From Streptomyces sp. RFCAC02 (GTDB lineage: Bacteria; Actinomycetota; Actinomycetes; Streptomycetales; Streptomycetaceae), in contig NZ_SAUH01000001.1 in assembly GCF_004193175.1 (NCBI RefSeq), positions 434,001-498,000 on the forward strand: DNA of 64,000 nt, written 5' to 3'. Shown one piece after another: positions 43,238 through 54,075 of the stretch. Position numbers and translations under genes: made by a program. A model generated the notes under the pieces. It was not told where the DNA came from and did no database searches. It worked only from the letters and a program-made list of their open reading frames with translations. Numbering within the stretch: the first letter of the stretch is position 1; the number at the start of each line of letters is the position of its first letter.

Positions 43238-44635
43238 TCAGCGCACGCCCACGGCCGCCAGGGCCGCCCGCTGGGCGTGTGTGGGGCGGGCCGGGAAGTA
43301 CAGGTAGCAGACGCCCCCCGTGCCGCTGCGCACCGCGCCGGACGCGTCGTGGCGCTTCGTCCGCAGCCAGATGTTCTCGAACTGCCGGCGCGGGTAGACC
43401 CGGCGGACGGCGTCGTTGGAGTCGCTCGCCGGGTCGTTCGCGACGACGTCGCCGTCCGCCGTGAAGCCGATGACCGTCATCAGGTGGCCCGAGGTCCCGT
43501 AGCCGGCGCCGTCGAGCTCGGCCTCGTGGAAGGACTGCGAGGTGATGAGCGGGATCCCGGCCGCCACGAGGCGCTCGGCGTCCGCGAGGGAGGCGATGCG
43601 CGTGACGACGCCCTGGAGCCCCTCGTAGGTGGCGGCGTAGGCGGCGTTGAACGGCCAGTTGCCGCAGCCGCCGTACTGGTGGTCGAACGTGTACCGGGCC
43701 GCGTGGCACACCTGGGGATCGGCGAACGCCGGGTCCACCCAGGCCAGTTGCTCGGCGGTCGGCCGGTGCCCCCAGGACTCGATGATCATCTGCGACGACG
43801 TCGGGCTGCACCACGCCTCGCCGCCGTTGTCGTACTCCGGGTACTGACCGATGTGGATGTTCTGCGAGTAGCGGGGCACGGACACCTCCCGCCCGGCGGC
43901 GGCGCCCGGCTCGCTGGCGGGCACCTCGAAGCGGTCCGGTACGTCCGACGTCATCGCGCCGAGCCGCCACACCGTCGGCGTCGCGGCCGAGCCGGGGGCG
44001 CGGTGCAGGGTGAGCCGCAGCCGCCACGCGGCGATGCGCGAGCCGCTCGCCGCGTCGTCGACGGCGAGGGTGTCCGTCCACACGGAGGACGTGCCGTCCC
44101 CCTGACCGTCGACGGAGGTGCGGCGGATGTCCTCGTCGCCCGCGGCCCAGACGCCCAGCGTGTACCAGGGGCTGTCGGTGCCGTCCGCGTAGGTCGCCAG
44201 CGCCTCGATGCGCAGGAACGTTCCGGCGGGGGTGTCGGCGTTCCAGGAGGCGATCAGTTCGGTGGCCGGCACGGCCGCCGTGTGGACCGGGGAGAGCCAG
44301 GTGGCGTACTCCCAGGCCGCCGTCCGCCCGGTGTGCGGGTCGGTGTAGTCGACGGTGCCCTCGGGGCGGGCGAGGGTGATGCCGGCGCGGCCCGACGGGC
44401 GGACGGCGACACCCCGGCCGGTGCCGGCCCGCCAGTCGGCGGCCGTGACCCAGGCGGTGTACTCGATGGTGGACTCCGTGGCGGGTGCGTCGTCGTCCCG
44501 GCCGCGGCCCCGGCCGTGGCCGTGGCCCCGCCCTTCGCGGTCGGCGCCGGTGGCGGTGGCCGCCCCGAGCGTCATGGAGGTGCCGACCGCGGCTGCGACG
44601 GCGGCGAGTACGGTTCGGCGCGGCGTTGTGGTCAC
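43238..44635 (-). CDS. secreted C39-like cysteine peptidase
   Basis: 465 aa from the GTG at 44635 with GGGAGA upstream. The signal peptide has paired Arg (TPRRTVLAAVAAAVG) and a hydrophobic core. A 50-residue Gly/His/Arg/Asp-rich stretch and an extracellular beta-rich domain (about 55-250) follow. The C-terminal peptidase_C39-like domain has the Cys in GEAWCSPTSSQMIIESWG near residue 273, His in GTSGHLMTVIGF and Asn/Asp in VVANDPAS, a full papain-like set. Homologues in Streptomyces are of unknown target; a cell-wall or peptide substrate outside the cell is likely. Confidence 0.88.
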   Translation of the reverse strand: MTTTPRRTVLAAVAAAVGTSMTLGAATATGADREGRGHGHGRGRGRDDDAPATESTIEYTAWVTAADWRAGTGRGVAVRPSGRAGITLARPEGTVDYTDPHTGRTAAWEYATWLSPVHTAAVPATELIASWNADTPAGTFLRIEALATYADGTDSPWYTLGVWAAGDEDIRRTSVDGQGDGTSSVWTDTLAVDDAASGSRIAAWRLRLTLHRAPGSAATPTVWRLGAMTSDVPDRFEVPASEPGAAAGREVSVPRYSQNIHIGQYPEYDNGGEAWCSPTSSQMIIESWGHRPTAEQLAWVDPAFADPQVCHAARYTFDHQYGGCGNWPFNAAYAATYEGLQGVVTRIASLADAERLVAAGIPLITSQSFHEAELDGAGYGTSGHLMTVIGFTADGDVVANDPASDSNDAVRRVYPRRQFENIWLRTKRHDASGAVRSGTGGVCYLYFPARPTHAQRAALAAVGVR

Positions 44636-44820
44636 GGTGCTGTCTCCCGGTCTCGTCTCCGGCAGGGGCCGCCGGTGCGCCGGGCGGACGGCCCGGCGCG
44701 GCTGGCCACCACTATCACCGCTCGGGACCGTGACGGCCAGTAATTCCCCGCGGAGCCGCCGAAGCAATATTGGTCCCGACCTCTGACGGCCGCCGCGCCG
44801 CGCCCGGCTACGCTGACCCG

Positions 44821-45405
44821 GTGCCCCCCGCCCCCGCCCCCGACGACACGCTCGCCGGACTCCCCGGCCGCGCGCGGAGCGCCCCGCCCCGGCTCGGCGG
44901 CGTGCGGCTGATCGGCATCGACGGGCACGCCGGGTCCGGCAAGAGCACCCTCGCCCGCCGCCTCGCCGCCGCCCTGGACGGCGCGCCCGTCGTACGGCTC
45001 GACGACTTCGCGAGCCATGCGGCCTTCTTCGACTGGACGGCACCGCTCGCCCGCCACCTCCTCGCGCCGCTCGCGCACGGCACGACGGCCCGCTACCCCG
45101 TGTACGACTGGGAACGCCGGGCGTTCACCGCCCGGGCGGCCTGCCCCCCGGCACCGGTCGTGCTGCTGGAGGGGGTCGGCGCCGGACGCCGCGCGCTGCG
45201 CCCGCACCTGTCCCTGCTAGTGTGGATGGACGTGCCGGCGGACACCGCGTGGGCCAGAGGGCTGCGGCGCGACGGTCCCGGGCTGGCCGGATTCTGGCGG
45301 GACTGGGTCGGGGCCGAGCGCCGTCACTTCGCCGACGACCCGTCACGTCCCTTTGCGGATATCCTGATCGCCCCGGCGGGCGCCGGGTACCGCGCCACCG
45401 GGTGA
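44821..45405 (+). CDS. P-loop kinase (uridine-kinase-like)
   Basis: 194 aa from the GTG at 44821. The Walker A motif is IGIDGHAGSGKST near residue 33, followed by VVRLDDFASH, where uridine kinases have a substrate Asp, and VVLLEGVGAGRRAL, a Walker B-like strand. It fits the small nucleoside kinase branch annotated as uridine kinase in actinomycetes, though substrate is unproven. TACGCT at 44809-44814 would start transcription near the GTG, so the mRNA may be leaderless; no Shine-Dalgarno is seen. Divergent from the C39 peptidase. Confidence 0.82.
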   Translation: MPPAPAPDDTLAGLPGRARSAPPRLGGVRLIGIDGHAGSGKSTLARRLAAALDGAPVVRLDDFASHAAFFDWTAPLARHLLAPLAHGTTARYPVYDWERRAFTARAACPPAPVVLLEGVGAGRRALRPHLSLLVWMDVPADTAWARGLRRDGPGLAGFWRDWVGAERRHFADDPSRPFADILIAPAGAGYRATG

Positions 45406-45474
45406 GGCCGCGGGGCGGGCCCCGGCCGGGCGCCGGGGCCGGTGCGGTTTCCGCTGTTGGGGGTCGCCATCACG

Positions 45475-47352
45475 ATGTCTGGCACACACGACGCACACGA
45501 CACGTACGGATCGCTGGACCGGATACCCCACCCCGCCGCCGATCTCGCGTGGCTGCGCGGCGTGGACGCGTACGCCGCCGCGGCCTATCCGGAGGCCGAG
45601 GAGGAGTTCCGCGCCGCGGTGCGCGAGGACCCGGGGATGGCCGACGCCTGGCTCGGCCTGCACGCCCTGCGCGCCGATGTCACCGTGGCGCTGCGGCAGA
45701 TGCACCGGCACCGCGCCCGGTTCGGCGACCAGCGCGCCCGCCACGGGCGGCCCCTGTCGTCCTGGTACTGGCTCGGCTGGTGGGTGCAGCCCGTCCTGGA
45801 GACGGAGCGCGACCTGCTCCTCGCCCACGCGTCGCACCTGCTGGACGGCCGCCGGCCGGCCGAGCTGGACCGGGCGCTCGCCGAGTGCCCGTCCCCGGAG
45901 TCGGACCCGTTCGCCCGCTTCCTGCACGCCTGCCGGTGCTACCTCTCGAAGGACTGGGACGGCCTGTGCCACTACACGGCCTCCCTCACCGACGACGACC
46001 GGCTCGGCGTGGAGGCCGGGCTGTTCGCCGGCATGGCGCGGGTGCGCCTGGAGATGTACGAACAGGCGGAGCCGCTGCTGAGCACCGCCCTGGCCCGCTG
46101 CCGCAGCGAGCTTCCGCAGCGCAAGGAACTGCGGTACTGGCTGGCCCGCGCCAGGGAGGGCAGCGGCCGGAGCCCGGCCGCGCTGCCGCTGTACCGGGCG
46201 GTGCACGACGCCGACCCGGAGTTCATGGACACGGCGCAGCGTCTCGCCGCACTCACCGGCGAGGACCCCGACGCCGCCCAGGCCGACGCGGCGGACCCGC
46301 TGCCACCGGACGCGGCCCTTCCGTCCGGCGGTGACGGTCCCGTGCGGTGGCCGCCGGCGGGCGGCGGCCGCCCGCCCGCGGCCCGAGGCACGAGCACCGG
46401 CGACGACCCGTACGGCGGCCCCGTCCCGTCCGGGCTGCGCGCGGCGCCGGTGCCCGCCGACCCCGAGCTGCTGGCCAGCGCGCTGGCCGAGCTGGAGCGC
46501 ATGGTCGGCCTCGGTCCCGTGAAGGAGCAGGTCCGCGCCCTGTCGGCGCAGCTCAGGATGGCGCGGCTGCGGTCGGGACAGGGCCTGCCGGTGCAGCCGC
46601 CGAAGCGGCACTTCGTCTTCTCCGGCCCGTCCGGCACCGGCAAGACGACCGTCGCGCGGCTCCTCGGCCGGGTGTTCCACGCGCTGGGGCTGCTGGCGTC
46701 GGACCGGCTCGTGGAGGCGCAGCGGGCCGATCTGGTGGGCGAGTTCCTCGGCCAGACGGCGGTCAAGGCGAACCGGCTCATCGATTCGGCGCTCGGCGGC
46801 GTGCTGTTCGTCGACGAGGCGTACGGCCTGGTGCACTCCGGCTACAGCAAGGGCGACGCGTACGGCGACGAGGCCCTCCAGGTGCTGCTGAAGCGTGCCG
46901 AGGACAGCAGGGAGCACCTCGTCGTCATCCTCGCCGGCTACCCCGAGGGCATGGACCGGCTGCTCGCGGCCAACCCCGGGCTCGGCTCCCGCTTCTCCAC
47001 GCGCGTGGAGTTCCCGAGCTACCGGCCCGACGAGCTGACGGCGATCGGGGAGCTGCTGGCGTCCGGGCAGGGCGACACCTGGGACCCGGAGGCGCTGGAG
47101 GAGCTGCGCAGCATCGCCGGCCATGTGGTGGGGCAGGGCTGGATCGACGAGCTGGGCAACGGGCGTTTCGTCCGCACGCTGTACGAGGCGGCGTGCGCCT
47201 TCCGCGACCTGCGGCTCGCGGAGTCGGCGGGCGCCCCCACGCGGCAGGAGCTGGCGACGCTCCGCCTCCCCGACCTCATGCAGGCGTACGGGGAGGTGCT
47301 GGCGTCGCGCGGCAGGGCGCGCCCGCCCGAGGGCGGACTACCCCTGCCCTGA
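45475..47352 (+). CDS. EccA-like AAA+ ATPase (CbxX/CfqX family)
   Basis: 625 aa from ATG 45475; a GTG at 45442 is a possible alternative. Residues about 10-290 are a TPR-like helical domain, as in the N-terminus of mycobacterial EccA. A Pro/Gly-rich linker (about 290-330) leads to the AAA+ domain with LERMVGLGPVKEQV, Walker A SGPSGTGKTT near 383, Walker B VLFVDEAYGL near 442, and NPGLGSRFSTRVEF. EccA is the cytosolic ATPase of type VII secretion, but no ecc, esx or mycosin gene is nearby, so this is an orphan homologue. Its 3' end overlaps the PH-domain gene by 15 bp. Confidence 0.88.
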   Translation: MSGTHDAHDTYGSLDRIPHPAADLAWLRGVDAYAAAAYPEAEEEFRAAVREDPGMADAWLGLHALRADVTVALRQMHRHRARFGDQRARHGRPLSSWYWLGWWVQPVLETERDLLLAHASHLLDGRRPAELDRALAECPSPESDPFARFLHACRCYLSKDWDGLCHYTASLTDDDRLGVEAGLFAGMARVRLEMYEQAEPLLSTALARCRSELPQRKELRYWLARAREGSGRSPAALPLYRAVHDADPEFMDTAQRLAALTGEDPDAAQADAADPLPPDAALPSGGDGPVRWPPAGGGRPPAARGTSTGDDPYGGPVPSGLRAAPVPADPELLASALAELERMVGLGPVKEQVRALSAQLRMARLRSGQGLPVQPPKRHFVFSGPSGTGKTTVARLLGRVFHALGLLASDRLVEAQRADLVGEFLGQTAVKANRLIDSALGGVLFVDEAYGLVHSGYSKGDAYGDEALQVLLKRAEDSREHLVVILAGYPEGMDRLLAANPGLGSRFSTRVEFPSYRPDELTAIGELLASGQGDTWDPEALEELRSIAGHVVGQGWIDELGNGRFVRTLYEAACAFRDLRLAESAGAPTRQELATLRLPDLMQAYGEVLASRGRARPPEGGLPLP

Positions 47353-47823
47353 CGCCTCCCGCGCCCCGCCGGACTCGACGAGCGCGCGCAGGGCGCGGGC
47401 GTCGGAGAGCGCGCGGGCCCTGGAGACGCCGGGCTGGATGGCCATGACGGGCAGGGTCGTGCCGTCCGCCAGGTCGAGGCCGGCCCAGGGGTCGCCGGGG
47501 CGCAGCGTGACACGGAGCACCTGCGCCCAGGCGAGGCGGCGCGTCGTCGTGAGGTTGACGACCGTGACGCCGTCGCGGTCGGCGGTGACGCGGGGCCTGC
47601 TGAGGAGCACGGTGCCGGCGAGGACGAGGAGGCCGCAGCCGATGAACGCGCTCCGGTCGCCCCAGCCCCAGCTGACCGCGCCCTCCTGCGGCAGGAGGAC
47701 GGCGACCAGCGTCAGGGCGAGGAGGACGGCCACGCCGATCGTGAGCAGCACGGCCCGGGTCACGGTCGGGCGGAACGTGACGGGGAGTGCGGGGACGGCC
47801 TGCCGGGGGCCGGGGGCGGTCAC
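47338..47823 (-). CDS. PH domain-containing membrane protein
   Basis: 161 aa from the GTG at 47823. Two hydrophobic segments (about residues 22-45 and 60-76) are followed by a cytosolic PH-like domain (RVTADRDGVTVVNLTTTRRL in part; WAQVLRVTLRPGDPWAGL). This bPH type is common next to hisG in streptomycetes and of unknown function. The GTG overlaps the hisG stop by four bases, giving translational coupling to the histidine genes. Confidence 0.85.
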   Translation of the reverse strand: MTAPGPRQAVPALPVTFRPTVTRAVLLTIGVAVLLALTLVAVLLPQEGAVSWGWGDRSAFIGCGLLVLAGTVLLSRPRVTADRDGVTVVNLTTTRRLAWAQVLRVTLRPGDPWAGLDLADGTTLPVMAIQPGVSRARALSDARALRALVESGGAREASGQG

Positions 47824-48668
47824 AGGCGGGCGGCGTGGATGCCGGTGCTGAGGATGGCGCGGGCGCCCAGCTCGTACAGTTCGTCCATGACGCGCTGGGC
47901 GTCCTGGACGGGCACCATCGAGCGGACGGCGACCCAGCCCTCGTCGTGCAGGCGGGAGACGGTCGGCGATTCGAGGCCCGGGGTGAGGGCGACCGCCTTG
48001 TCGACCAGTTCGGCGCGGATGTCGTAGTCCATCATCACGTAGCGGCGGGCGACGAGGACGCCCTGGAGGCGGCGCAGGAACTGCCGGACCTTCGCCTCCT
48101 GCGTCTCCTCGCCGGCGCGGCGGATCACGACCGCCTCGGAGTGGAGGATGGGCTCGCCGATGATCTCCAGGCCGGCGTTGCGCAGGGTGGTCCCGGTCTC
48201 CACGACGTCGGCGATGACCTCGGCGACCCCGAGCTGGATGGCCGTCTCGACCGCGCCGTCGAGGTGGACGACGGAGGCGTCGACCTCGTGCTCGGCGAGG
48301 TGGGCGGCGACGACGCCGGCGAAGGAGGTGGCGATCGAGAGGCCGCCGAACTCGCTCACGTCCGTCACGCCGCCGGGGCGGGTGGCGTAGCGCAGGGTCG
48401 AGGCGGCGAACCCGAGCTGCATGATCTCCTCGGCGTCGGCGCGCGAGTCGAGGAGCAGGTCGCGGCCGGTGATGCCGATGTCGAGGCGTCCGGAGCCGAC
48501 GTAGATGGCGATGTCGCGGGGCCGCAGGTAGAAGAACTCGACCTGGTTGTCCTGGTCGATGAGGACCAGCTCGCGGCGGTCCTTGCGCTGCCGGTAGCCG
48601 GCCTCATGGAGCATGGCCGCCGCAGGCTCGGAGAGAGACCCCTTGTTGGGAACGGCGATGCGCAGCAT
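47820..48668 (-). CDS. hisG: ATP phosphoribosyltransferase, long form
   Basis: 282 aa, the hexameric long form with its own C-terminal regulatory domain, so HisZ is not needed. It opens LRIAVPNKGSLSEPA, has GRLDIGITGRDLL, and the PRPP-binding EVIADVVETGTTLRNAGLEI in place (cited as VVETGTTLRNAGLEI). It condenses ATP with PRPP as the first committed step of histidine synthesis and is feedback-inhibited by histidine in this class. It follows hisE by 87 bp. Confidence 0.97.
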   Translation of the reverse strand: MLRIAVPNKGSLSEPAAAMLHEAGYRQRKDRRELVLIDQDNQVEFFYLRPRDIAIYVGSGRLDIGITGRDLLLDSRADAEEIMQLGFAASTLRYATRPGGVTDVSEFGGLSIATSFAGVVAAHLAEHEVDASVVHLDGAVETAIQLGVAEVIADVVETGTTLRNAGLEIIGEPILHSEAVVIRRAGEETQEAKVRQFLRRLQGVLVARRYVMMDYDIRAELVDKAVALTPGLESPTVSRLHDEGWVAVRSMVPVQDAQRVMDELYELGARAILSTGIHAARL

Positions 48669-48755
48669 GGGTCGGGCTTCTTTCCTGGTGTCGGTGGGGT
48701 GCGGAGCGGGCGGGGCGACGGCGGCCGCGTCGCGTGCGGACGCGGCCGGCGGGCG

Positions 48756-49028
48756 TCAGAGGTGAGCGTATACGTCGTCCAGGGAGATGCCCCGGGCGAC
48801 CATCATGACCTGGAGGTGGTAGAGGAGCTGCGAGATCTCCTCGGCCGTGCGGTCGGTGCTCTCGTGCTCGGCGGCCATCCACACCTCGGCGGCCTCCTCG
48901 ACGACCTTCTTGCCGATCGTATGGACGCCGGCGGCCACCAGTTCCGCAGTGCGGGAGGTTCCTGGGTCGCCGGTGGCGGCCTTCTGCCGCAGTTCGGCGA
49001 ACAGCTCGTCGAATGTCTTGTTGGCCAT
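48756..49028 (-). CDS. hisE: phosphoribosyl-ATP diphosphatase
   Basis: 90 aa, the usual size for a free-standing HisE. It has the MazG-like metal-binding helices [17 protein letters not shown] and [16 protein letters not shown]. It removes pyrophosphate from phosphoribosyl-ATP, the second histidine step. ATG at 49028 has only a weak ribosome site; it lies 13 bp after the ribH stop, so it is probably read through from the riboflavin genes. Confidence 0.95.
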   Translation of the reverse strand: MANKTFDELFAELRQKAATGDPGTSRTAELVAAGVHTIGKKVVEEAAEVWMAAEHESTDRTAEEISQLLYHLQVMMVARGISLDDVYAHL

Positions 49029-49041
49029 GGTGGTACCAACC

Positions 49042-50898
<1,857 letters not shown>

Positions 50899-50902
<4 letters not shown>

Positions 50903-51582
50903 GCGGCGACTCCCTGCGCGGGCGCGGTGGTGGCGGGCGCCTGCGCGGTCCTGGTCTGGAGCCACCAGGCGCGCATGCCCCACAGGACGAGGGCGAAGTA
51001 GACGATGTAGACGAGCCCGGAGAAGGGCAGGCCGCTGTCGAAGTTCAGCGGGACGCCGACGAGGTCGACGAGGATCCAGGCGAACCAGAACTCCACGAGG
51101 CCGCGGGCCTGGGCGACCATCGCGACGAGCGTGCCGACGAAGATGTAGGCGTCGGGCCACGGGTTCCACGAGAGGTCGGGGTAGGCGCTGAAGAGGGAGC
51201 CGACGGCCAGGGTGCCGACGGCGGCGCCCGCGGCCAGCACGGCACGCTCCCGCCAGGTGGCGAACCTGACCCGGACCCCCGTGCCCGCGGCGGCGGCCTC
51301 GCCGTCGCCGGGGCGGCGGCCCGCGCGCCAGCTCCGCCAGCCCCACACGGCGACGACGATGACGACGAGCTGCTTGCCCATGCCGCCGCTGAGGTCGGCG
51401 GAGTAGTTGGCGGCGAGCAGGATCAGGCCGGACAGGAGCTGCACGGGCCAGGTGAGGACGGACCGCCGCCAGCCGAGGGCGAGAGCGGCGAGGCCGGCGA
51501 GGTTGCCGATCATGTCGGACCAGATGACGTGCTGGCCGAACACCTCGAACGCCTCGGAGTTGAGCGGGTCGATGAAGCTCAT
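50899..51582 (-). CDS. ribM: PnuC-family riboflavin transporter
   Basis: 227 aa with seven hydrophobic segments. The PnuC-type signature [20 protein letters not shown] (in part) and [16 protein letters not shown] are present. Location inside the riboflavin operon, between ribE and ribBA with four-base ATGA overlaps at both ends, matches ribM of Streptomyces davaonensis and Corynebacterium, which carries riboflavin by facilitated diffusion rather than nicotinamide riboside. Controlled by the FMN riboswitch upstream. Confidence 0.92.
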
Positions 51583-52208
51583 CGCGTGGTCTCCTGTCGG
51601 GGCTCCGGGGCGGCCCCCGTCTGCAGGTCGAACTGCCGGGCGAGGTACTTGGCGAGGACGTCCACCTCCAGGTTCACCGGCTCCCCCGGGCGGCGCAGGC
51701 CGAGGGTGGTCGAGGCGAGGGTGGTGGGGATGAGGCCGACGGTGAAGCTGTCGTCGCCGGCGGCCACGACGGTCAGGCTCACGCCGTCGACGGCGACGGA
51801 GCCCTTGTCCGCGACATAGCGCGCGAGGCCGGGCGGGAGCGCCACCGTGACGCTCTCCCACGCGTCGCCCGGGGTGCGGTCGACGACCGTGCCGACGCCG
51901 TCTACGTGGCCCTGCACGAGATGGCCGCCGAACCGGCCGCCGAGGGCGACGGGACGCTCCAGGTTGACGCGGTCGCCCGGGGCGAGGGAGCCGAGCGTGG
52001 TGCGGCGCAGGGTCTCGGCCATCACGTCCGCCGTGAACTCTCCCTCCCCGTGGGCGGCCACGGTGAGGCAGACGCCGTTGACGGCGATCGAGTCGCCGTG
52101 TCCCGCGTCCTCGGTGACGAGGCGGCCGCGCAGCCGCAGCCGGGCCGACGCGCCGGTGCTCTCCAGGGCGACGACCTCGCCCAGCTCTTCGACGATTCCC
52201 GTGAACAT
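51579..52208 (-). CDS. ribE: riboflavin synthase, alpha subunit
   Basis: 209 aa. Two homologous lumazine-binding barrels: [12 protein letters not shown] with [11 protein letters not shown] in the first, and [13 protein letters not shown] with [11 protein letters not shown] in the second. It dismutates two ribityllumazine molecules into riboflavin. ATG at 52208 has AGGAG upstream. First gene of the riboswitch-controlled operon, with an unusually long leader of about 340 nt between the aptamer and its ATG. Confidence 0.97.
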   Translation of the reverse strand: MFTGIVEELGEVVALESTGASARLRLRGRLVTEDAGHGDSIAVNGVCLTVAAHGEGEFTADVMAETLRRTTLGSLAPGDRVNLERPVALGGRFGGHLVQGHVDGVGTVVDRTPGDAWESVTVALPPGLARYVADKGSVAVDGVSLTVVAAGDDSFTVGLIPTTLASTTLGLRRPGEPVNLEVDVLAKYLARQFDLQTGAAPEPRQETTR

Positions 52209-52545
52209 CTCACAACTCCTCGCGGGAGACGGAACGGTGGTGCGACCGCGCGGTCCTGCGACGGGCGTCCGGTGCGGCATGCGGCGGGAACACCGGCGCG
52301 CCGTGCGGGATTCCCCGGCCGTGGCCGGGCCGGTCCGCGGTCGTGCGAGGGTCGCGGGCACGGCGAGGCCCCGGCCGTGCGGCCGGGGCGGCATCGTGCT
52401 GGCGGGCTGCCACCGGGTCTCCTGCCGTCTGGGCACGACTCCGGGGCGTTGCGGGACACAGGACGGAACGGGCGCGCTCGCGCCGGCGGGGGCGCGCTCC
52501 ACGGGGGAGGCACGGCGTCGCGGCACGGACGGCACCTGATCCGCC
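52209..52545 (-). other. ribE leader between FMN aptamer and start codon
   Basis: About 337 nt of untranslated transcript. It contains a perfect 9-bp hairpin at 52368-52389 but no U-tract terminator. No convincing small open frame with codon bias was found, although open frames exist because of GC content. The expression platform is presumably here. Confidence 0.6.
52368..52389 (-). promoter_or_regulatory. perfect hairpin in the ribE leader
   Basis: GCCCCGGCC (52368-52376) and GGCCGGGGC (52381-52389) pair perfectly around a 4-base loop, about 160 nt before ribE. It could be an attenuator or Rho-related element downstream of the aptamer. No T run follows. Confidence 0.5.
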
Positions 52546-52672
52546 GCGCACTGCCTCCCATCCGGACTTTAACCGTCGGTCCAGGAATTTCACCTGGTCA
52601 ACCGGCCGCTGGCAGCGGCCGGGTCGCGGACTGTAACCGCCGGTTCGGACTTTCACCGACCCCGGAGTGCGC
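52546..52672 (-). ncRNA. FMN riboswitch (RFN element)
   Basis: On the minus strand the conserved RFN blocks occur in order: GGTGAAAGTCC, ACCGGCGGTTACAGTCCGCG, then GGTGAAATTCC, ACCGACGGTTAAAGTCCGG and GATGGGAGG. The closing helix is AGTGCGC (52666-52672) with GCGCACT (52546-52552) on the plus strand. FMN binding is expected to switch off ribE-ribM-ribBA-ribH. A CAGACT box at about 52694-52699 on the minus strand may be the -10 of the operon promoter. Confidence 0.95.
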
Positions 52673-52757
52673 GTTCGTCACTGGTACGCGTCCAGTCTGC
52701 CACGCGGCTGCGCGCCCCACACCCACTGTGGTCGGCGTCACAGCCCGTGGCGGGCGG

Positions 52758-53963
52758 TCAGTGCGGGATCGCCGGGCCGAACAGGTCGTCGCGTGCCGCG
52801 TCGAGGGCGGTGAGGAGGCCGCCGCCGAGCACCGGGCTGCCCGTCACCGTCGCCGGGCGCACCTCCGTGTCGAGCGGCGAGAGCCGGGCCAGCCCGCGCG
52901 CCACCAGGCCGGCGAGCGCGGTGCCGCCGGCCCGGCCGATCTCGCCGCCGAGGACGACGCAGCCGGGGTCGAGGACGGAGGCGACGCCGGCCACGCCGAG
53001 CGCGACACGGCCGGCCAGCCCGTCGAGGAACGCGGCGGCCTCCCCGGGCCCGGTGCCGTCCACGGCGGCGCGCACGGCGGCCTCGGCGGCGGGCGCGTCG
53101 TCCCCGTCCGGCACGTCGAGGCCGTGCCGCCTGGCGAGGTCGCACACGGCGGCGCTGCCCACCAGGGCGTGGAATCCGCTGTCGCAGTCGTCGGCGGACG
53201 GCAGGCCCCCCGTGCCGGGCACCGGGAGGAAACCGATCTCGCCGGCGCCGCCCGACGCGCCGCGCCGCAGCGCGCCGTCGAGGACGACGGCGGCGCCGAT
53301 CCCGTGCCCGAGCCACAGCAGGACGAACGTGTCCCGCCCGGCGGCCGCGCCGACGCGGTGCTCGGCGATGCCGGCGAGGTTCACCTCGTTCTCCAGCACG
53401 AGGGGGCCTTCGAGCCGCGCGCGCAGGGCGGTGACGAGATCGCCGTGCCAGCCGGGCAGCGAGTGGGACGGGCGCAGGGCGCCGCTCGCGGGGTCGGCGA
53501 GGCCCGGCGCGCCCACGACGGCGGTGTGCACGGCGGGGACTCCGGCGGCCGAGACCGCGTCGTCGAGGGCGCCGAGGACCGCCGGGACCATGTGCCGCCC
53601 CGGGTCGGCGCCCCCGGGCGGCACGGGCAGGGTGCGCCGGGCGACGGTCCGCCCGGCGAGGTCGGCGACGGCGAAGGCGACCGAGGTGGTGCGCACGTCG
53701 AACGCGGCGACGTGCGCGCGGTCGGCGACCAGCCCGTAGAGCCGCGCCTTCGGTCCCCTGCGCTCCTCGCCCGCCTCGCCGACGACGGTGACCAGGCCGT
53801 CGTCGCCGAGCCGGGCGAGGAGGTCGGCGACGCTGGGACGGGAGAGGCCCGTCAGCTCGCGCAGCGCGGCCGCCGTGAGGGGTCCCTGCGCGGTGAGCAG
53901 GTCGAGGGCGATGCGGTCGTTGATGGCACGGGCTGTCCTGGGCGTCGCGGTACGCGCGGTCAT
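52758..53963 (-). CDS. ROK family transcriptional regulator
   Basis: 401 aa. An N-terminal winged helix (residues about 10-70; ALRELTGLSRPSVADLLARL) precedes a ROK sugar-kinase-like domain. Gly-rich loops GHGIGAAVVLDGALRRGASG and GGAGEIGFLP are present. The usual ROK zinc motif CxCGxxGC is absent; SADDCDSGFHALVG stands at that place, so zinc and sugar binding may differ. It is divergent from an MFS transporter across 112 bp containing a perfect 21-bp palindrome, the probable operator. Likely represses the transporter and itself. Confidence 0.9.
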   Translation of the reverse strand: MTARTATPRTARAINDRIALDLLTAQGPLTAAALRELTGLSRPSVADLLARLGDDGLVTVVGEAGEERRGPKARLYGLVADRAHVAAFDVRTTSVAFAVADLAGRTVARRTLPVPPGGADPGRHMVPAVLGALDDAVSAAGVPAVHTAVVGAPGLADPASGALRPSHSLPGWHGDLVTALRARLEGPLVLENEVNLAGIAEHRVGAAAGRDTFVLLWLGHGIGAAVVLDGALRRGASGGAGEIGFLPVPGTGGLPSADDCDSGFHALVGSAAVCDLARRHGLDVPDGDDAPAAEAAVRAAVDGTGPGEAAAFLDGLAGRVALGVAGVASVLDPGCVVLGGEIGRAGGTALAGLVARGLARLSPLDTEVRPATVTGSPVLGGGLLTALDAARDDLFGPAIPH

Positions 53964-53986
53964 GCGGGGGATCCTCGCAGTTTTTT

Positions 53987-54007
53987 TATCAGGAAGGTTT
54001 CCTGATA
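53987..54007. promoter_or_regulatory. ROK operator candidate
   Basis: TATCAGGAA (53987-53995) and TTCCTGATA (53999-54007) form perfect 9-base arms with a 3-base centre, in an AT-rich island with a T7 run between divergent ROK and MFS genes. The AT-rich palindrome with TTTCC/GGAA cores is like known NagC/Mlc-type sites. Confidence 0.75.
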
Positions 54008-54075
54008 GTTTAGCGGCGCCTCGCACCCACGCCCCGCGCCCCGATCCCGGGCCCGAGCAGGAAGACGGACCGCAC

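Noticed and set aside
53981..54007. T7 run plus palindrome as an intrinsic terminator
   Set aside because: The T run precedes the stem on the plus strand and becomes an A run after it on the minus strand, and the location is between divergent starts, so an operator fits better.
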